A DNA stretch of 64,000 nucleotides from Azadirachta indica (GCA_022749755.1 CM040442.1:4872457-4936456), one strand, 5' to 3'. Shown: positions 15,208 to 26,469, counted from the first letter of the stretch. Notes: generated by a model from the letters alone, not told the origin. Translations and numbers: made by a program.

Positions 15208-18200
15208 ATGGCCGTCAAAGGAAGACATCATTGGAATATCCTTTTCAGTTTTCTATTGTTCATTGCCTCTACAGGGATTTTCTATCCGCGGATGAACAGA
15301 TTACTACAAGGCCAGCTTCTCAAAGATGGAGATGTGCCGGTTTCAGCTTATGGCAACTTCAAGTTGGGATTCTTTAGTCCTGATCAATACACAAGACAGC
15401 GATACTTAGGAATCTGGCATGATAAGCCAAGAAATCGAAGATTTCGCCGGTACCACCAGGAACCGATTAGGCCAGTGTGGATTGCCAACCGTGACTCCCC
15501 CGTCTTGGCTTAAGAATCAACAAGTCTAGCAATAGATAGTACTGATGGCAATTTGAAAATTTTACGCGATGGTGGAACTCCTATTCAAATGAGTTCTGTT
15601 CCAAGAGCAGGTAACACGAGTGCTATTCTGCTTAAAAATGGAAAATTTCTCCTATACGAGATTAATTTAGAGGGATCTGTAGGGCGGGGGCTGTGGCAAA
15701 ATTTTGACTATCCGACTAACACACTTCTGCCTGGAATGAAACTGGGACTCGACTTGCAAACAGGGAAGAAATGGTTTCTCCGATCATGTAATGGAAATGG
15801 ATCCGCAGGGTCTTACACACTTGGCATAGACCCCAATATCACGAACATGTTGATTATCTGGAAGAACAGTGAAGTCTACCGGAAGAGTAGGCTTTTGATA
15901 AACGATTCAATAAACAACTATTTTCCAGTTGATATCTATAACTTTAGCTACACTTCAAATGAACAAGAGAGATTCTTAAACTATTCTGTAAATAAAGATG
16001 TTACATCAGTGCCGGCACTGACAATTGGATCGGACTTGGGGACTCTCACAGGTTATTTATGCGTTGTTTTTGGAGGGTGTCTACCTGAATCTTTACCTGA
16101 CTGCAGGAAATCCTTGGATAATTTCCATGGAAAGTATGGTTTCATGCCTGAAGAGGGATCGAAGTCTAGTGAAAATCAAGGAGACACCTTCCCTTGTCAA
16201 GACAAATGCATGACTGATTGTTCTTGTGTTGCTTGTGCTTCAAGAAAGACAGACATCTACACCAATTGCGAGATTTGGAGCAAGGGAATAAAGTTCATAG
16301 AGGCCCCCACAGATAAATCATCGGCTAGGGAGATATACTTGTATTTGGAACCCAAAGGTAAATCTGCCTCCAGTATTGAATTTAAATATACTTAAATATT
16401 TGCATGTAGTAGCGAGCCTGACAGGTGACATCCATACTAAAGTGTCTAAAAATTTAAGGCAATTATTTTTCTCAACAAATTAATATTACTTTTATTGTTG
16501 CTGGCACAGAAATGCAGTGGTGGCAATGGTTAATCATTGCAGCAGTCATAGCTCTAATTGTTTGCCTGTTGCTTTCCTTTGGCTATCTAAAACACAGAAA
16601 ATACAAGGCAAATGGTATGCAGTCCACTCTACTATCAGCTTTGAATAATTAATTGACAATAACGATATTTATCATGATTGATCATTGATATTTAATAAAT
16701 TTTTTGTGCTTGTGTTTTTGCCCATTTAATAAATTTATTGCTGATGAGAAATTTGGATGTCCTTAATGGTTGTGATAGGAGTAGCTTGGGTGGCACCTCT
16801 ATTGTGCTATGTGTCATTTTTGCTATTGAAAAAACTCGGGGCTACTATATTGTTATGGTAATGACTTTTTAACAAACTATATTGTTATTACTGACGAATT
16901 AATCAATAAAAATGATCTGAACTAGTTGTTAATTTCTGAAAATTTCAGTTAGTCGAAAGCATAATCAATTGACAAAAGCTACTATGTGAACTTGGAGACA
17001 ATAATCTGTCACTACCAACGATATTTCGAAAAAGAAAACTACAAGCTAAAGATCAGAACATGAAGCGTGACTTGAAGATATTTGATTGTCAAAGCAGTGC
17101 TGCAGCTACTCACATTTCTAGACTGCAAATAGGCTGGCACAGGGTGGTTTTGGTCCTGTCTACAAGGTATAATTTTCTTGAAGCTTTTGGTTTTTGGTTG
17201 ATAATTTGTGTATTATTAGTTGCTGTGAGGGAAGCTATGATTTCAGGGAAAATTACTAGATGGGCAAGAAATAGCAATTAAGAGACTGTCAAAAAGTTCA
17301 GGACAAGGAACAATGGAGTTCGAGAATGAAGCCAAACTCATTGCTAAACTCCAAAACACTAATCTAGTGAGTCTTTTAGGATGTCCTCTCCAGGGATGTA
17401 AAAGGCTTTTAGTCTATGAATACTTGTCTAAGAAAAGCTTGGATTTCTTCATTTTTGGTACGACTCTCAAACATATGAGAATTTGTGAAAACCAAGTCTA
17501 TATGACTTAATTATTTACATTTTTATTACCTTGATACAGAGTCTAGCGGAAAGAGCTTGTTAAATTGGGAGAAGCAATTCAATATAATAGAAGGAATTGC
17601 TCAAGGGCTTTTTTATCTCCATAAATATAGAAGAATAAGAGTGATTCACAGACACTTGAAAGCCAGCAACACCTTACTTGATGAACTAATGAACCCAAAG
17701 ATCTCTGATTTTGGAATGGCTAAAACTTTCGGAATGAATGAATTGGAAGCGAACACAAATAGAATAGTCGGAACGCAGAATGTATATACTGCTTTCAGTT
17801 GATGAACACATACGTTTTTTGCTTTCCTTACAATTAACACTAATAATAATGTTTGATCATTTTTCAGTGGCTATATGTCCCCGGAGAATGTCTTGAATGT
17901 TATCGTCTCAATGATATCTGATGTACATAGCTTTGGAGTCCTGGTACTAGAAATTGTAATCAGCAAGAAGAACAATAGTTGTTATGATACCCAGCGTCCT
18001 CTCAACCTTGTTGGATATGTAAGCGTTCAACACTGTTATCTGATTCTTGAACACAATCTAAATTCGACGATTACTGATCATATTATAATGTTAACCAATT
18101 TTAGGCATGGCAGCTCTGGAATGAAAGCAAAGGCTTAGAGTTGATAGACAAGACAATGGATGAATCATGCTCTCCTGACGAAGTACTCAGATGCATTCAT

Positions 18201-18419
18201 GTGGGTCACTTCTGCGTACAAGACAGGGCAACAATATCTGACGTCGTTTCCATGCTTACTAACGATTCTATGGCTCTGCCTGCACCAAAACAACCGGCTT
18301 CTTTCATTAACGTTGCTTCTGATCAAGAGCCAGAAGTTACTGAAATCAAGTTAGAGCTTTGTTCTGTGAATGATGTGACGATTTTGGGGATGGAAGCAAG
18401 ATGGATATACTACGGCTAA
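15208..18419 (+). pseudogene. S-domain receptor-like kinase pseudogene E (PAN-containing, HRD to HRH)
   Basis: Exon 1 (15208-16357) keeps frame and phase but has a TAA at codon 102 (15511-15513) inside the lectin domain. Lectin loop is short (NRRFRRYHQEPIRPVWIAN), PAN present (CMTDCSCVACAS). The first membrane exon (about 16510) is fine; the second (about 16750) has lost its acceptor AG (TTGCTG where paralogs have TTGCAG) and is frameshifted. The first kinase exon has a TGA (near 16972) and a shift after AAATH. In the catalytic loop HRD has become HRH ([10 protein letters not shown]). The tail lacks four residues around TDRP, and the stop codon is TGG so translation would run to 18419. Several independent lesions make this a clear pseudogene, closest to F. 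Confidence 0.92.
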
Positions 18420-18604
18420 GTATCTTATTCCAACGATGTGTTGTCTTGGGATATTTTACAGCAAAATGGTTCAAGTCCCTTAATTTACAATTTTATAATT
18501 TATCCTATGGCTTTAGATTTTCAACTTGTATATTATAGACTTATAGCAATTTCTGTCCCATAAAATAATATATATTTTCTGAATCTCCAACAATTATCTT
18601 ATGT

Positions 18605-18874
18605 ATTTATAACCCACACAGCACAGGCATATTGATATCCTGCTGCAAGCAGCAACGCCGGTTCATTGATGTATCTGTAGGCCAATGGTAGCATATTCCT
18701 GAATATCGGTTGCTAAAGAATCCCAACTGAAGTTTCTATAAGCTGAAACCAACTTATCCCCATCTTTCAGTAGTGGGCCTGGAACAATTTGTCTGTTTGG
18801 GAGTAGGAAAGCTTTGTCAAGAGTAGGAAGAATGAAAAGCTCGTAAGGATGAAATTTCTCCCCCCAGTAGCCAT
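18605..18874 (-). pseudogene. Relic 5' end of a C-like receptor kinase (sister of 12945-13205)
   Basis: ATG at 18872-18874 opens MATGGRNFIL, then signal peptide and [10 protein letters not shown], followed by a frameshift and stop. Nucleotide similarity to gene C continues to about 18605. Its position 3' of E mirrors that of 12945-13205 behind D, so gene plus inverted stump duplicated together. Confidence 0.78.
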
Positions 18875-21000
18875 TAACACAGCTGTGTAGAGTCGGCCAA
18901 GTTTCCCACAGATCCTGAGCGATGTAGAACGATAGGAATGTGTATGAAATTTATGCAGTCTGCCAACGGTACCGAACTGAGATACTTAGAGAGTTACGGG
19001 TGCTTATTTCTTTTACCGGCAACAAACATATAAAGATTTCTGAATATCATTCTACAACGAAGACTTAAAATGTATGGTTGACTAAAATCAAGTCAGTACC
19101 CAACCTAATCATGATCGGGTTTTGTAATTTGCAAACCAATCCAATAAATTTCAAGCTAGATCACGCTGGGTTGACTGGGGTGGGCTCATAAAGAATTTGA
19201 CTCAAAACTCAAAAAATTATATATGTCCATTTTATGTTTAGTATATAATTGAGTCCAAGTCTGGGTTTTATTTGACTTTGAAAATATGGCATTGAAATAT
19301 TTAATAAATATTAGTCACAACATATAAGATTTAGAAAAATGTTGGTGTAGACTTGTGCTCTTCTTGCAAGCAAAAATAGGGATTAATACTCGGTAGAAAA
19401 AATTTGGAGAGAGACAAACTGACAAAGACAAGTTCTTATATATAATTATTTCAATGCAAACGCGTTTTAATCACTTGAAGTTTCATTGAAAAGCCATCAG
19501 ACTCAACGTTTAATTTCAATTTACTGCAATTTCCTAGAAAAGCTGGTGCAGATCAAACTTGGCCTTAAGTGAATAGTATAATGTGGGAACAGGGATCATG
19601 CATAAAGTTAAAGAAAAAAGAGAAGAAAAAAAAAAAAAAAAAGGAAACTACCAATTTCTCCACTGATTTTTGGCGTTGTGCCACTTACCTCTTTACGTCT
19701 TACTGCCTATTATTATAACGGTAACGATTGTTTTTCATTTTTTAAAGACAATATTATCTTTTTAACTCCTAAACAAATACAGCCCCACCACTTCTATTTG
19801 TAGGATTCACATATCTCACTTTTTATCTCTATCTTTTTTTTTAATTTTCTCTCTATACCTACCAATTGTTACTGTACCAACTTAAAAGTAATGTAACTAT
19901 TTTTTTTATTAAAATTAGTTATAGAGACAAAATCATTCAAAAATTTTCAATTGATTATTTTCAAATAGAATTATGAATCGTAGTCATTTTTAAATTTTGG
20001 GTGTGAATAGTGATTTTTTTATTCAAAATTAGGATGAAAAATATATTCAGGGTTTAGAATTAATTAAAATAAGAGTAATTTAGATTGTTTAATAGTTTTG
20101 ATTGGTCAACTAACTGGATGAAATTACTGCAATAGAGAAGTATCCTTGAATTGGACAAACCTCATGGGAGGGAGCTATGTAAAAATACTCATATTTGTAA
20201 CTAGTAAAATGTATACTTGTTCCTCTTAATGTTGGAATACATGTTAAACTAATAATTATTATCTATAAAATTTTTAAATAAAAATTGTTATATTTAACTA
20301 TTAATACATAAAACTAAATCAATTTATAAAAAAATTATAGTTAACAAATTCATATATAATTATTTAAAATTATTAGTTTAAATTTTTTACTAAAATTATT
20401 TGTTTAATCTCCCACAAAATTATTATTAGCTTAATATTAAAAAGAAATTATTTTCTATATGATTTTTAATAAATCAATTTTAACTTATAAATTCATATTT
20501 AATTTTTAATGTTAAAAAATAGTTATTAGTTTAATTTTTTTGTCAATTTTGTTAACATAAATAATTAGTTTAATTTTATATATATGAAATTAGTTTTAGT
20601 TTATTGTTACAAAATAATTTTTTTTTTATAATTTTTATAAATTGATTTGAGTTTGCAGATTTATAAGTAATTTTTAATGTTACAAATTAATTATTAGTTT
20701 TTTTTTTTCAATTTTTTAACTAAAATATTATTAATTTAATTTAAATAAAATAACGATTTTAGTTTAATTTTGTAGAAAATAATTATTAATTGAATGTTAT
20801 AAAATTATATATTCATTTTATATTTAAAATTTAATGTTACCACATATTATATGTATAATATAATTTGTAAAGATAATTTATTTAATATATGTTGTTTGGT
20901 GATTTGAACTTTTCCTTTGATGTAGGAGTTGAAGGGTTCACACTACCGCACTGTCATATTTTTAAAAATTTTGTAGCCGGTCGGTCCGGTTAATATAATA
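18875..21000. other. Intergenic: old promoter copy and a very AT-rich tract
   Basis: 18890-19450 is a diverged copy of the C/D upstream block. 19627-19645 is a poly-A run. From about 20200 to 20900 the DNA is extremely AT-rich with a recurring degenerate motif (ATTATTAGTTTAATTTT and variants, both orientations), possibly an eroded repeat. No gene is visible. Confidence 0.5.
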
Positions 21001-21112
21001 TGTTTGTCGTATTGTCTCCGGCCCCAATATAAGCCTGTAATTCTTAGTGTAATTCATGTTTGTCGTATTGTCTCCGGCCCCAATATAAGCCTATAATTCG
21101 TACTGTAATTCA
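21001..21112 (+). repeat. 56-bp tandem duplication in the 5' flank of F
   Basis: Two adjacent copies beginning TGTTTGTCGTATTGTCTCCG start at 21001 and 21057 and differ at only a few bases. The second ends about 25 bp before the ATG of F, so the duplication lies in the leader or core promoter. Gene E has no such copy. Confidence 0.9.
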
Positions 21113-21138
21113 TTTTCTGCAAATTCACAATTTCATTA

Positions 21139-22373
21139 ATGGCTGTCAAAGGAAGACATCATCACAACATCCTTCTGAGCTTTCTACAGCTCATTGTCTT
21201 TACAGGGATTTCCTATGCTCAGACGAACAAATTACTACAGGGCCAGCTTCTCGGAGATGGAGATGCGCTGGTTTCAGCTTACGGCAACTTCAAGTTGGGA
21301 TTCTTTAGTCCTGATCAATACACAAGAGAACGATACTTAGGAATATGGTATGATAAGCCTAGAGATCGAACGTTGCGCCCGTACTGCCGGGAACCGATTA
21401 GGCCTAGGCCAGTGTGGATTGCCAACCGCAACTCTCCGATCTTGAGTAATGAATCCCCAAGGCTCACAATAGATAGCACTGATGGCAATTTGAAAATTTT
21501 ACGCGATGGTGGAAGTCCTATTCAAATAAGTTCGGTTCCAAGAGCAGGTAACAATAACACAGGTGCTTTTCTACTTAAAAATGGAAATTTGGTGCTATAT
21601 GAGATGAATTCAAATGGATCTATAAGGCGGGAGCTGTGCCAAAGTTTTGACTATCCGACTGATACACTTCTTCCTGGAATGAAACTGGGATTTAACTTGC
21701 AAACAGGGAAAGAATGGTCTCTCCGATCATGGCGTAGCAATAGCACCCCAGCAGAAGGGTCTTACAAACTTGGCATAGACCCCAATATCTCACACATATT
21801 GATTATCGTGAAGAACAATCAAGTGTACTGGAAGAGTGGGCTTTTGCAAAACGAGTCACTGAACGACTATTTTTCCAAGTTTACCTACAAGTTTGACTAC
21901 AAGTTTAACTACACTTCAAATGAACGAGAGAAATATTTAACCTATTCTGTAAAACAAGTTGTTACATCATTTCCACGGCTGACAATTATTGGATCGGATA
22001 GGAAGATGCTCACAGACGACAGAGATATAGATATTTTATGCTTTTTCGGAGGGTGTCCGAATGACGGGTCATCATCCCTTGGCCCTTCCTCTGGCTGTCA
22101 GAGATCCTACGCGAATTTCCATCTCAGATATGGCTACATGGATACAGAGGGATTCGAGTTTAAAGCAAGTAACGGAGACATCTCTACTTGTGAAAGCAAA
22201 TGCCTGAGATATTGTTCTTGTGTTGCTTATGCCACAACCATGACTTCCAACGGTACTCTCAGTTGCCAGATGTGGACAAAAGGAGCAAACTTCATAGGGT
22301 CCCCCGGAGATAAATCCGCCATGGGGATATACTTGTATATTGAACTCAAAGGTAAATCTGCTTCCAATGTTGA

Positions 22374-22449
<76 letters not shown>

Positions 22450-24360
22450 CAAATTAATATTATTTTTATCATTGCTGGCGCAGACATGCAGTGGTGGCAT
22501 TGGTTAATCTTTTCGGTAGGTGCAGCTCTAATAGTATGCCTGTTGCTTTTCCTCGGCTATCTAGAACGCAGAAGAAACAAGGCAAAAGGTGTGCAGTCCA
22601 CTCTACTGTCAGCTTTGAACAATTAATTGACAATAACGATGTATAATTAGTTGAATATATGAAAATAATAATATTAATAATAATAGCAATATATACCGAT
22701 TATTGACAGTTAATAAATTTTGTTTATGTGTATCATTTTTTTCAATGAATTTATTGCAGCGGAGAAATGGTGGATGTCATTAATCGTTGTGGTAGGACTA
22801 GCTTCGGTAGCACCTCTGTTCTGCTATGCGCCATTTTTGCAATTGAAAAAACTCAAGGCTAAAGGTAATCATTTTCAACACATTATATTGTTATTACTGA
22901 TCGATTAATTATTAAAAATGATCTGAACAAGTGCTAATTTACGAAAATCTTAATTAATTAGTTGAAAGAATAATCAATCGACAAAAGCTACTGCGCGAAC
23001 TTGTAGACAATAATCCGTCACTTGAAGATAAAGATCAGACCACAAAGCGTGACTTGAAGATATTTGATTTTCAAACCATTGCTGCGGCTACTGACAATTT
23101 TTCAGCCGCAAATAGGCTCGGACAGGGTGGCTTTGGTCCTGTTTATAAGGTAATTTTAAATGTTGTTTACGTACCCTTGTATTTTTTTTAGATATTTGTT
23201 GTACAATTTGTAATTGTGAGAGAGACATGCTTTCAGGGAAAATTACTGGATGGGCAAGAAGTAGCAATAAAGAGACTCTCAAAAAGTTCAGGACAAGGAA
23301 TAGTCGAGTTCAAAAATGAAGCTAAACGTATTGCAAAACTTCAGCACACTAATCTTGTCAAGGCTTTTAGTCTATGAGTACCTGCCTAACAAAAGCTTGG
23401 ATTTCTTTATTTTTGGTATGCTCTCTTCAAACATGCCAGGATTTTGCGGCAACATTTTCGTAACTTAAAAATTGTTGTATTGACTTTGATGCAGATTCTA
23501 GTAGAAAGTCCCTGTTAAATTGGAAGAAACGTTTTGATATAATCGAAGGGATTGCTCAAGGACTTCTTTATCTCCATAAATATTCAAGATTAAGAGTGAT
23601 TCACAGAGACTTGAAAGCCAGCAACATCTTACTTGATGAACAAATGAACCCAAAAATCTCTGATTTTGGAATGGCTAAAACTTTCGCGATGAATGAATTT
23701 GAAGCAAACACAAATAGAATAGTTGGAACACAGTACGTACATGATGCTTTCCCTTGTTGAACACATGTTTTTCCCTTCCACAGAAATGTTAATAATAATG
23801 TTTGGTTATTTTGCAGTGGCTATATGTCGCCAGAGTATGTCTTGAATGGTATTGTCTCAATGAAATCCGATGTATATAGCTTCGGAGTCCTTATACTAGA
23901 AATTATTACCAGCAAGAAGAACACTAGTTGCTACGATGCTGAGCGCCCTCTCAACCTTGTTGGATATGTAAGCATTCAATCTTATCATAGAATTCTCGGA
24001 CACAATCTAAATTTGACGATTGCTGAATATTAACGTTCAACTGGTTCAGGCGTGGCAGCTCTGGAATGAACGCAAAGGCTTGAGTTAATAGACAAAATAA
24101 AGGATGAATCATGTTCTCCTGAAGAAATACTCAGGTGCATTCATGTGGGTCTCTTGTGCGTACAAGACAGGGCAACAGATAGACCGACAATGTCTGATGT
24201 TGTTTCCATGCTTACTAACGATTCTATGGCTCTGCCTGCACCAAAACAACCGGCGTTTTTCATCAACGTTGCTTCTGATCAAGAGCCAGAAGTTACTGAA
24301 ATCAAGTTAGAACTTTGTTCTGGGAATGATGTGACGATTTCGGAGATGGAACCAAGATAG
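21139..24360 (+). pseudogene. S-domain receptor-like kinase pseudogene F (PAN-containing)
   Basis: Exon 1 (21139-22351) is fully open: signal peptide (..GISYAQTNK), bulb lectin with a short loop, S-locus domain and PAN (CLRYCSCVAYAT). Two membrane exons (from about 22485 and 22760) and the first kinase exon ([24 protein letters not shown]) are intact. The next exon keeps the ATP Lys (VAIKRLSK) but loses 32 bp near 23361 between two CTTTTAG repeats, so the frame breaks after LVK. Another base is missing near 24080 (GGCTTGAG where D has GGCTTAGAG). [11 protein letters not shown] and the tail SEMEPR are otherwise kept. It could still make a truncated membrane protein with a complete ectodomain. 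The first intron contains a long TA/GA microsatellite. Confidence 0.88.
22374..22449. repeat. Compound microsatellite (TA)n(GA)n in intron 1 of F
   Basis: About 21 bases of TA followed by about 55 bases of GA with one interruption, starting some 22 bp after the intron 1 donor. Long antisense frames coding only Leu/Ser repeats arise from it and are not genes. Confidence 0.95.
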
Positions 24361-24749
24361 ATATTCTATGGTTAAGGATCTCATTGCAATTATGAGATAC
24401 GTCTTAAAGATATTGTATAGCATAATGGTCCATGTATCTCGATTGAAAATTTTATTTTGTCCTATCCCTTTGTATTTAGACATGATATGCTATAGCAATT
24501 TCTGATTCATGCAACAATATATATTCTTTGAAGCTCCAAGGTTGTCCGTAGTATGGATGGAAGATATTCCCTCCGAAATTGCTTGTATTTATTAAAGTGT
24601 CAACAATGAATTTTACTTTAAAAAAAAAAGGTTATCCTATATGTGTATTGTTTGAAGTGGATGATAGAATAATATTTATTTGGGAAGTAATAAAATAAGA
24701 ATTTGATTAGGCCTAATAGCAAGCTTTGCCCGAACCTGATATTCCTTAC
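24361..24749. other. Intergenic, F 3' flank
   Basis: 3' flank of F, similar to that of D and E for about 200 bp and then unique. There is a poly-A tract near 24620. No inverted kinase stump follows, unlike D and E. Confidence 0.5.
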
Positions 24750-24886
24750 TGGGCCTTGGAGGCCCATGGGTCATAGATAAATCCAGATTTGTGGGCATAC
24801 TTGTTTTTAAGAAAACATTGAGGGTCAAAATGGAAATTTACAAAAGTGAGATTTGCTTACTAAACCCTAATTCTCTCTTTATATAA
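24750..24886 (+). promoter_or_regulatory. Site II / telo-box / TATA promoter
   Basis: In order: TGGGCC (24750-24755) and GGCCCA (24761-24766), which are site II type elements; AAACCCTAA (24862-24870), a perfect telo box; and TTTATATAA (24878-24886). Site II plus telo box is the established plant promoter signature of ribosomal protein and snoRNA genes. It fits the snoRNA downstream and differs from everything else here. Confidence 0.75.
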
Positions 24887-24914
24887 CCATCAATATCCCA
24901 TCTTCCTCTCCGCA

Positions 24915-25660
24915 ACAGCCTCTTTGTCTGTCTCTTATACAGCCCTTATAACTACGTGAGTGATGGGGAGCCGTCTAATTTGCAGCAAAGCGGGTGGTCT
25001 AGGAAGGATGGCCATCAGAAAGCAGCAAGGATGGTAAATCTAATACTCTCTTTCTTTACATTGAACGATGTTGATTAAGACTATAAAGTTAATCTTTTTA
25101 TTGCTGTTTTGTTTTTAGGATAATGGAGCACTGGTATTCCTAGGGTTTTGCAAAGGATGAGAGAACCAAACATTTTTATTAGAAATAAAAAAATTTTGGG
25201 GCGACTTTTGGGTAGTTGGAGGTATGTGCTAAGAAGTTGCTTCGATTTGGTTTTACAGATAACTGAAACTGAATTAAATCTAACATGGGTCTATGGTAAT
25301 AAAGATTTAGTTGTTATTTATGAAAGCTTACTTTTTTACTTATATTCATTAGGTTATTTTGTTGAAATCGTTGTAAATTTTCTGGAAACCAGTGATGTTA
25401 ATTTTCATCTCATTTTAAACACTATTAATGTGACGGGGGTTTCTGTTAAGAAGTCCAATACTTTATTCGGGGCAAACTATTTATGTTTGTATATTCCGAA
25501 GTAACCGTCACAAATGAATGCTCTGACGTTGATGGTCCTCCTTTACAGGAGCTCCTCCGTCTATGGGCAGGTCTCATATTCCATCGCCTTGGGGAGCAGC
25601 GTTGCTGCATTGACAATTTGGGACTGGCCATGAGACATACATTTTCATAATTTTCCCTTT
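24915..25660 (+). ncRNA. Probable snoRNA host transcript, 5' part
   Basis: Transcription is inferred from the promoter at 24750-24886. A short open frame starts at 24963 (MGSRLICSKAGGLGRMA..), reaching TAA after 24 codons, or TAG shortly after if an intron is removed (GTAAATC near 25036 to TTTTTAG near 25118). No protein family is recognisable. A possible second acceptor TTTACAG lies near 25548, followed by a stretch with a perfect GCAGC/GCTGC hairpin (about 25596-25608). I read this as a non-coding host or precursor, but a small unknown protein gene is possible. Confidence 0.4.
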
Positions 25661-25673
25661 TTTAATTTAACAT

Positions 25674-25764
25674 GGGGCTGAGGATGATATCACTTTCAAA
25701 ATACCATCTTTCGGGACTGAATGGCTTTTTAAGCCTTGCTGTCATTCTGCAATTCTGAGGCCCT
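25674..25764 (+). ncRNA. snoR39BY: Box C/D snoRNA with 25S and 5.8S rRNA guides (snoR39BY-like)
   Basis: Terminal stem GGGGC (25674-25678) with GCCCT. C box AGGATGA (25681-25687), one mismatch from RTGATGA. D' box CTGA at 25717-25720; D box CTGA at 25755-25758. The 13 bases ACCATCTTTCGGG before D' are perfectly complementary to the conserved 25S sequence CCCGAAAGATGGT; the fifth base upstream of D' pairs with the G of CCCG, the site of yeast Gm805 (guided by snR39b). The 11 bases ATTCTGCAATT before D are complementary to 5.8S AATTGCAGAAT; the +5 rule selects the G of TTGC, the known 5.8S Gm site (human Gm75). I recall the plant snoR39BY family having this double specificity. Predicted role: guiding fibrillarin methylation in the nucleolus. 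The boxes and complementarities are read from the sequence and remembered rRNA; the name is less certain. Confidence 0.82.
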
Positions 25765-25787
25765 ATTGCTATTTATTAGTTTTGTAC

Positions 25788-25812
25788 ATTCTGCAATTTT
25801 GAGGCCTTTTCT
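25788..25812 (+). repeat. Partial second copy of the snoRNA 3' guide
   Basis: CATTCTGCAATTTTGAGGCC repeats the 5.8S guide and 3' stem of the snoRNA about 40 bp downstream, but its D box is TTGA and no C box precedes it. It is probably the stump of a tandem duplicate. Confidence 0.75.
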
Positions 25813-25816
25813 GGCA

Positions 25817-25890
25817 GTGTGATTTTCCAACTTATATCAACTATATATTTTCTGTATGATTTTCCAACTGATATCAATTATGTGTTTGCT
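25817..25890 (+). repeat. 37-bp tandem duplication
   Basis: Two units beginning at 25817 and 25854, both containing TGATTTTCCAACT and ATATCAA, adjoin the snoRNA stump. They suggest replication slippage in the snoRNA 3' region. Confidence 0.8.
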
Positions 25891-26469
25891 ATCACCTGCT
25901 GGATGGGCGAGGGAGGTGAAGATGGCAACTGCTTGATGGATGTCGATTTGGCAAAAGATTACAGAAATGGTGCGGGGAGATGGGTGATCTGGGGATTGAT
26001 GCGCAAACAATGTTAAGATTTGAAGTTTCTTGATGTGGCTTATCTGAAGTTCATTGTCTTAGAATTTTGGTACGTTATGTTTTCTATGAAAATGGACAAG
26101 CATTGGAAGATTTAGTTTGAAATTTGTAGCAGTGTAAAAAGTGGAAAATAAGAGCTAAGATGGAGATATGAAGCCTGCTAAAGTTGGGCGCAATAGAGAT
26201 TAAGGCAACTTCAAGATGCTCTCTTGTCTAATCTGTAAATAGAGCAGTAGCTATCAAGTACGAGTTTGCATTGATGATTTTGATGAATCTTTTTATCTGT
26301 ATTTGAACAGCTAATGAGTCATGCCCTCTGTTCAATTGCGACTCTGCCTAGGCTGGAGTTTTTGGTTATTGTCTTGGAAATGGATGCCCGGTTCTTTATG
26401 TAACCAGTTTGCATTTATTGGTTTAGCGTGATAAATTGCAAGCTGAGATGTAATTAGAATGTAAGATCT
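25891..26469. other. Intergenic
   Basis: Moderately AT-rich with no supported gene. A 65-codon frame (25819-26016) overlaps the tandem repeat and is not convincing. Confidence 0.4.

Noticed and set aside
20200..20900. Recurring ATTATTAGTTTAATTTT motif as a satellite or CRISPR-like array
   Set aside because: Spacing is irregular and copies are degenerate; AT-rich drift explains it. CRISPR arrays are not expected in plant nuclear DNA.
22072..22500. Long minus-strand frames across 22072-22500 with Ser/Leu and Tyr/Ile repeats
   Set aside because: They are translations of the GA and TA microsatellite joined to the antisense of gene F exon 1.
25148..25504. 118-codon plus-strand frame upstream of the snoRNA
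   Set aside because: AT-driven composition, no recognisable domain, no conserved start context; more likely part of a non-coding precursor.
25446..25631. 61-codon minus-strand frame rich in Arg and Ser
   Set aside because: It is antisense to the inferred host transcript and has no family or neighbour support.
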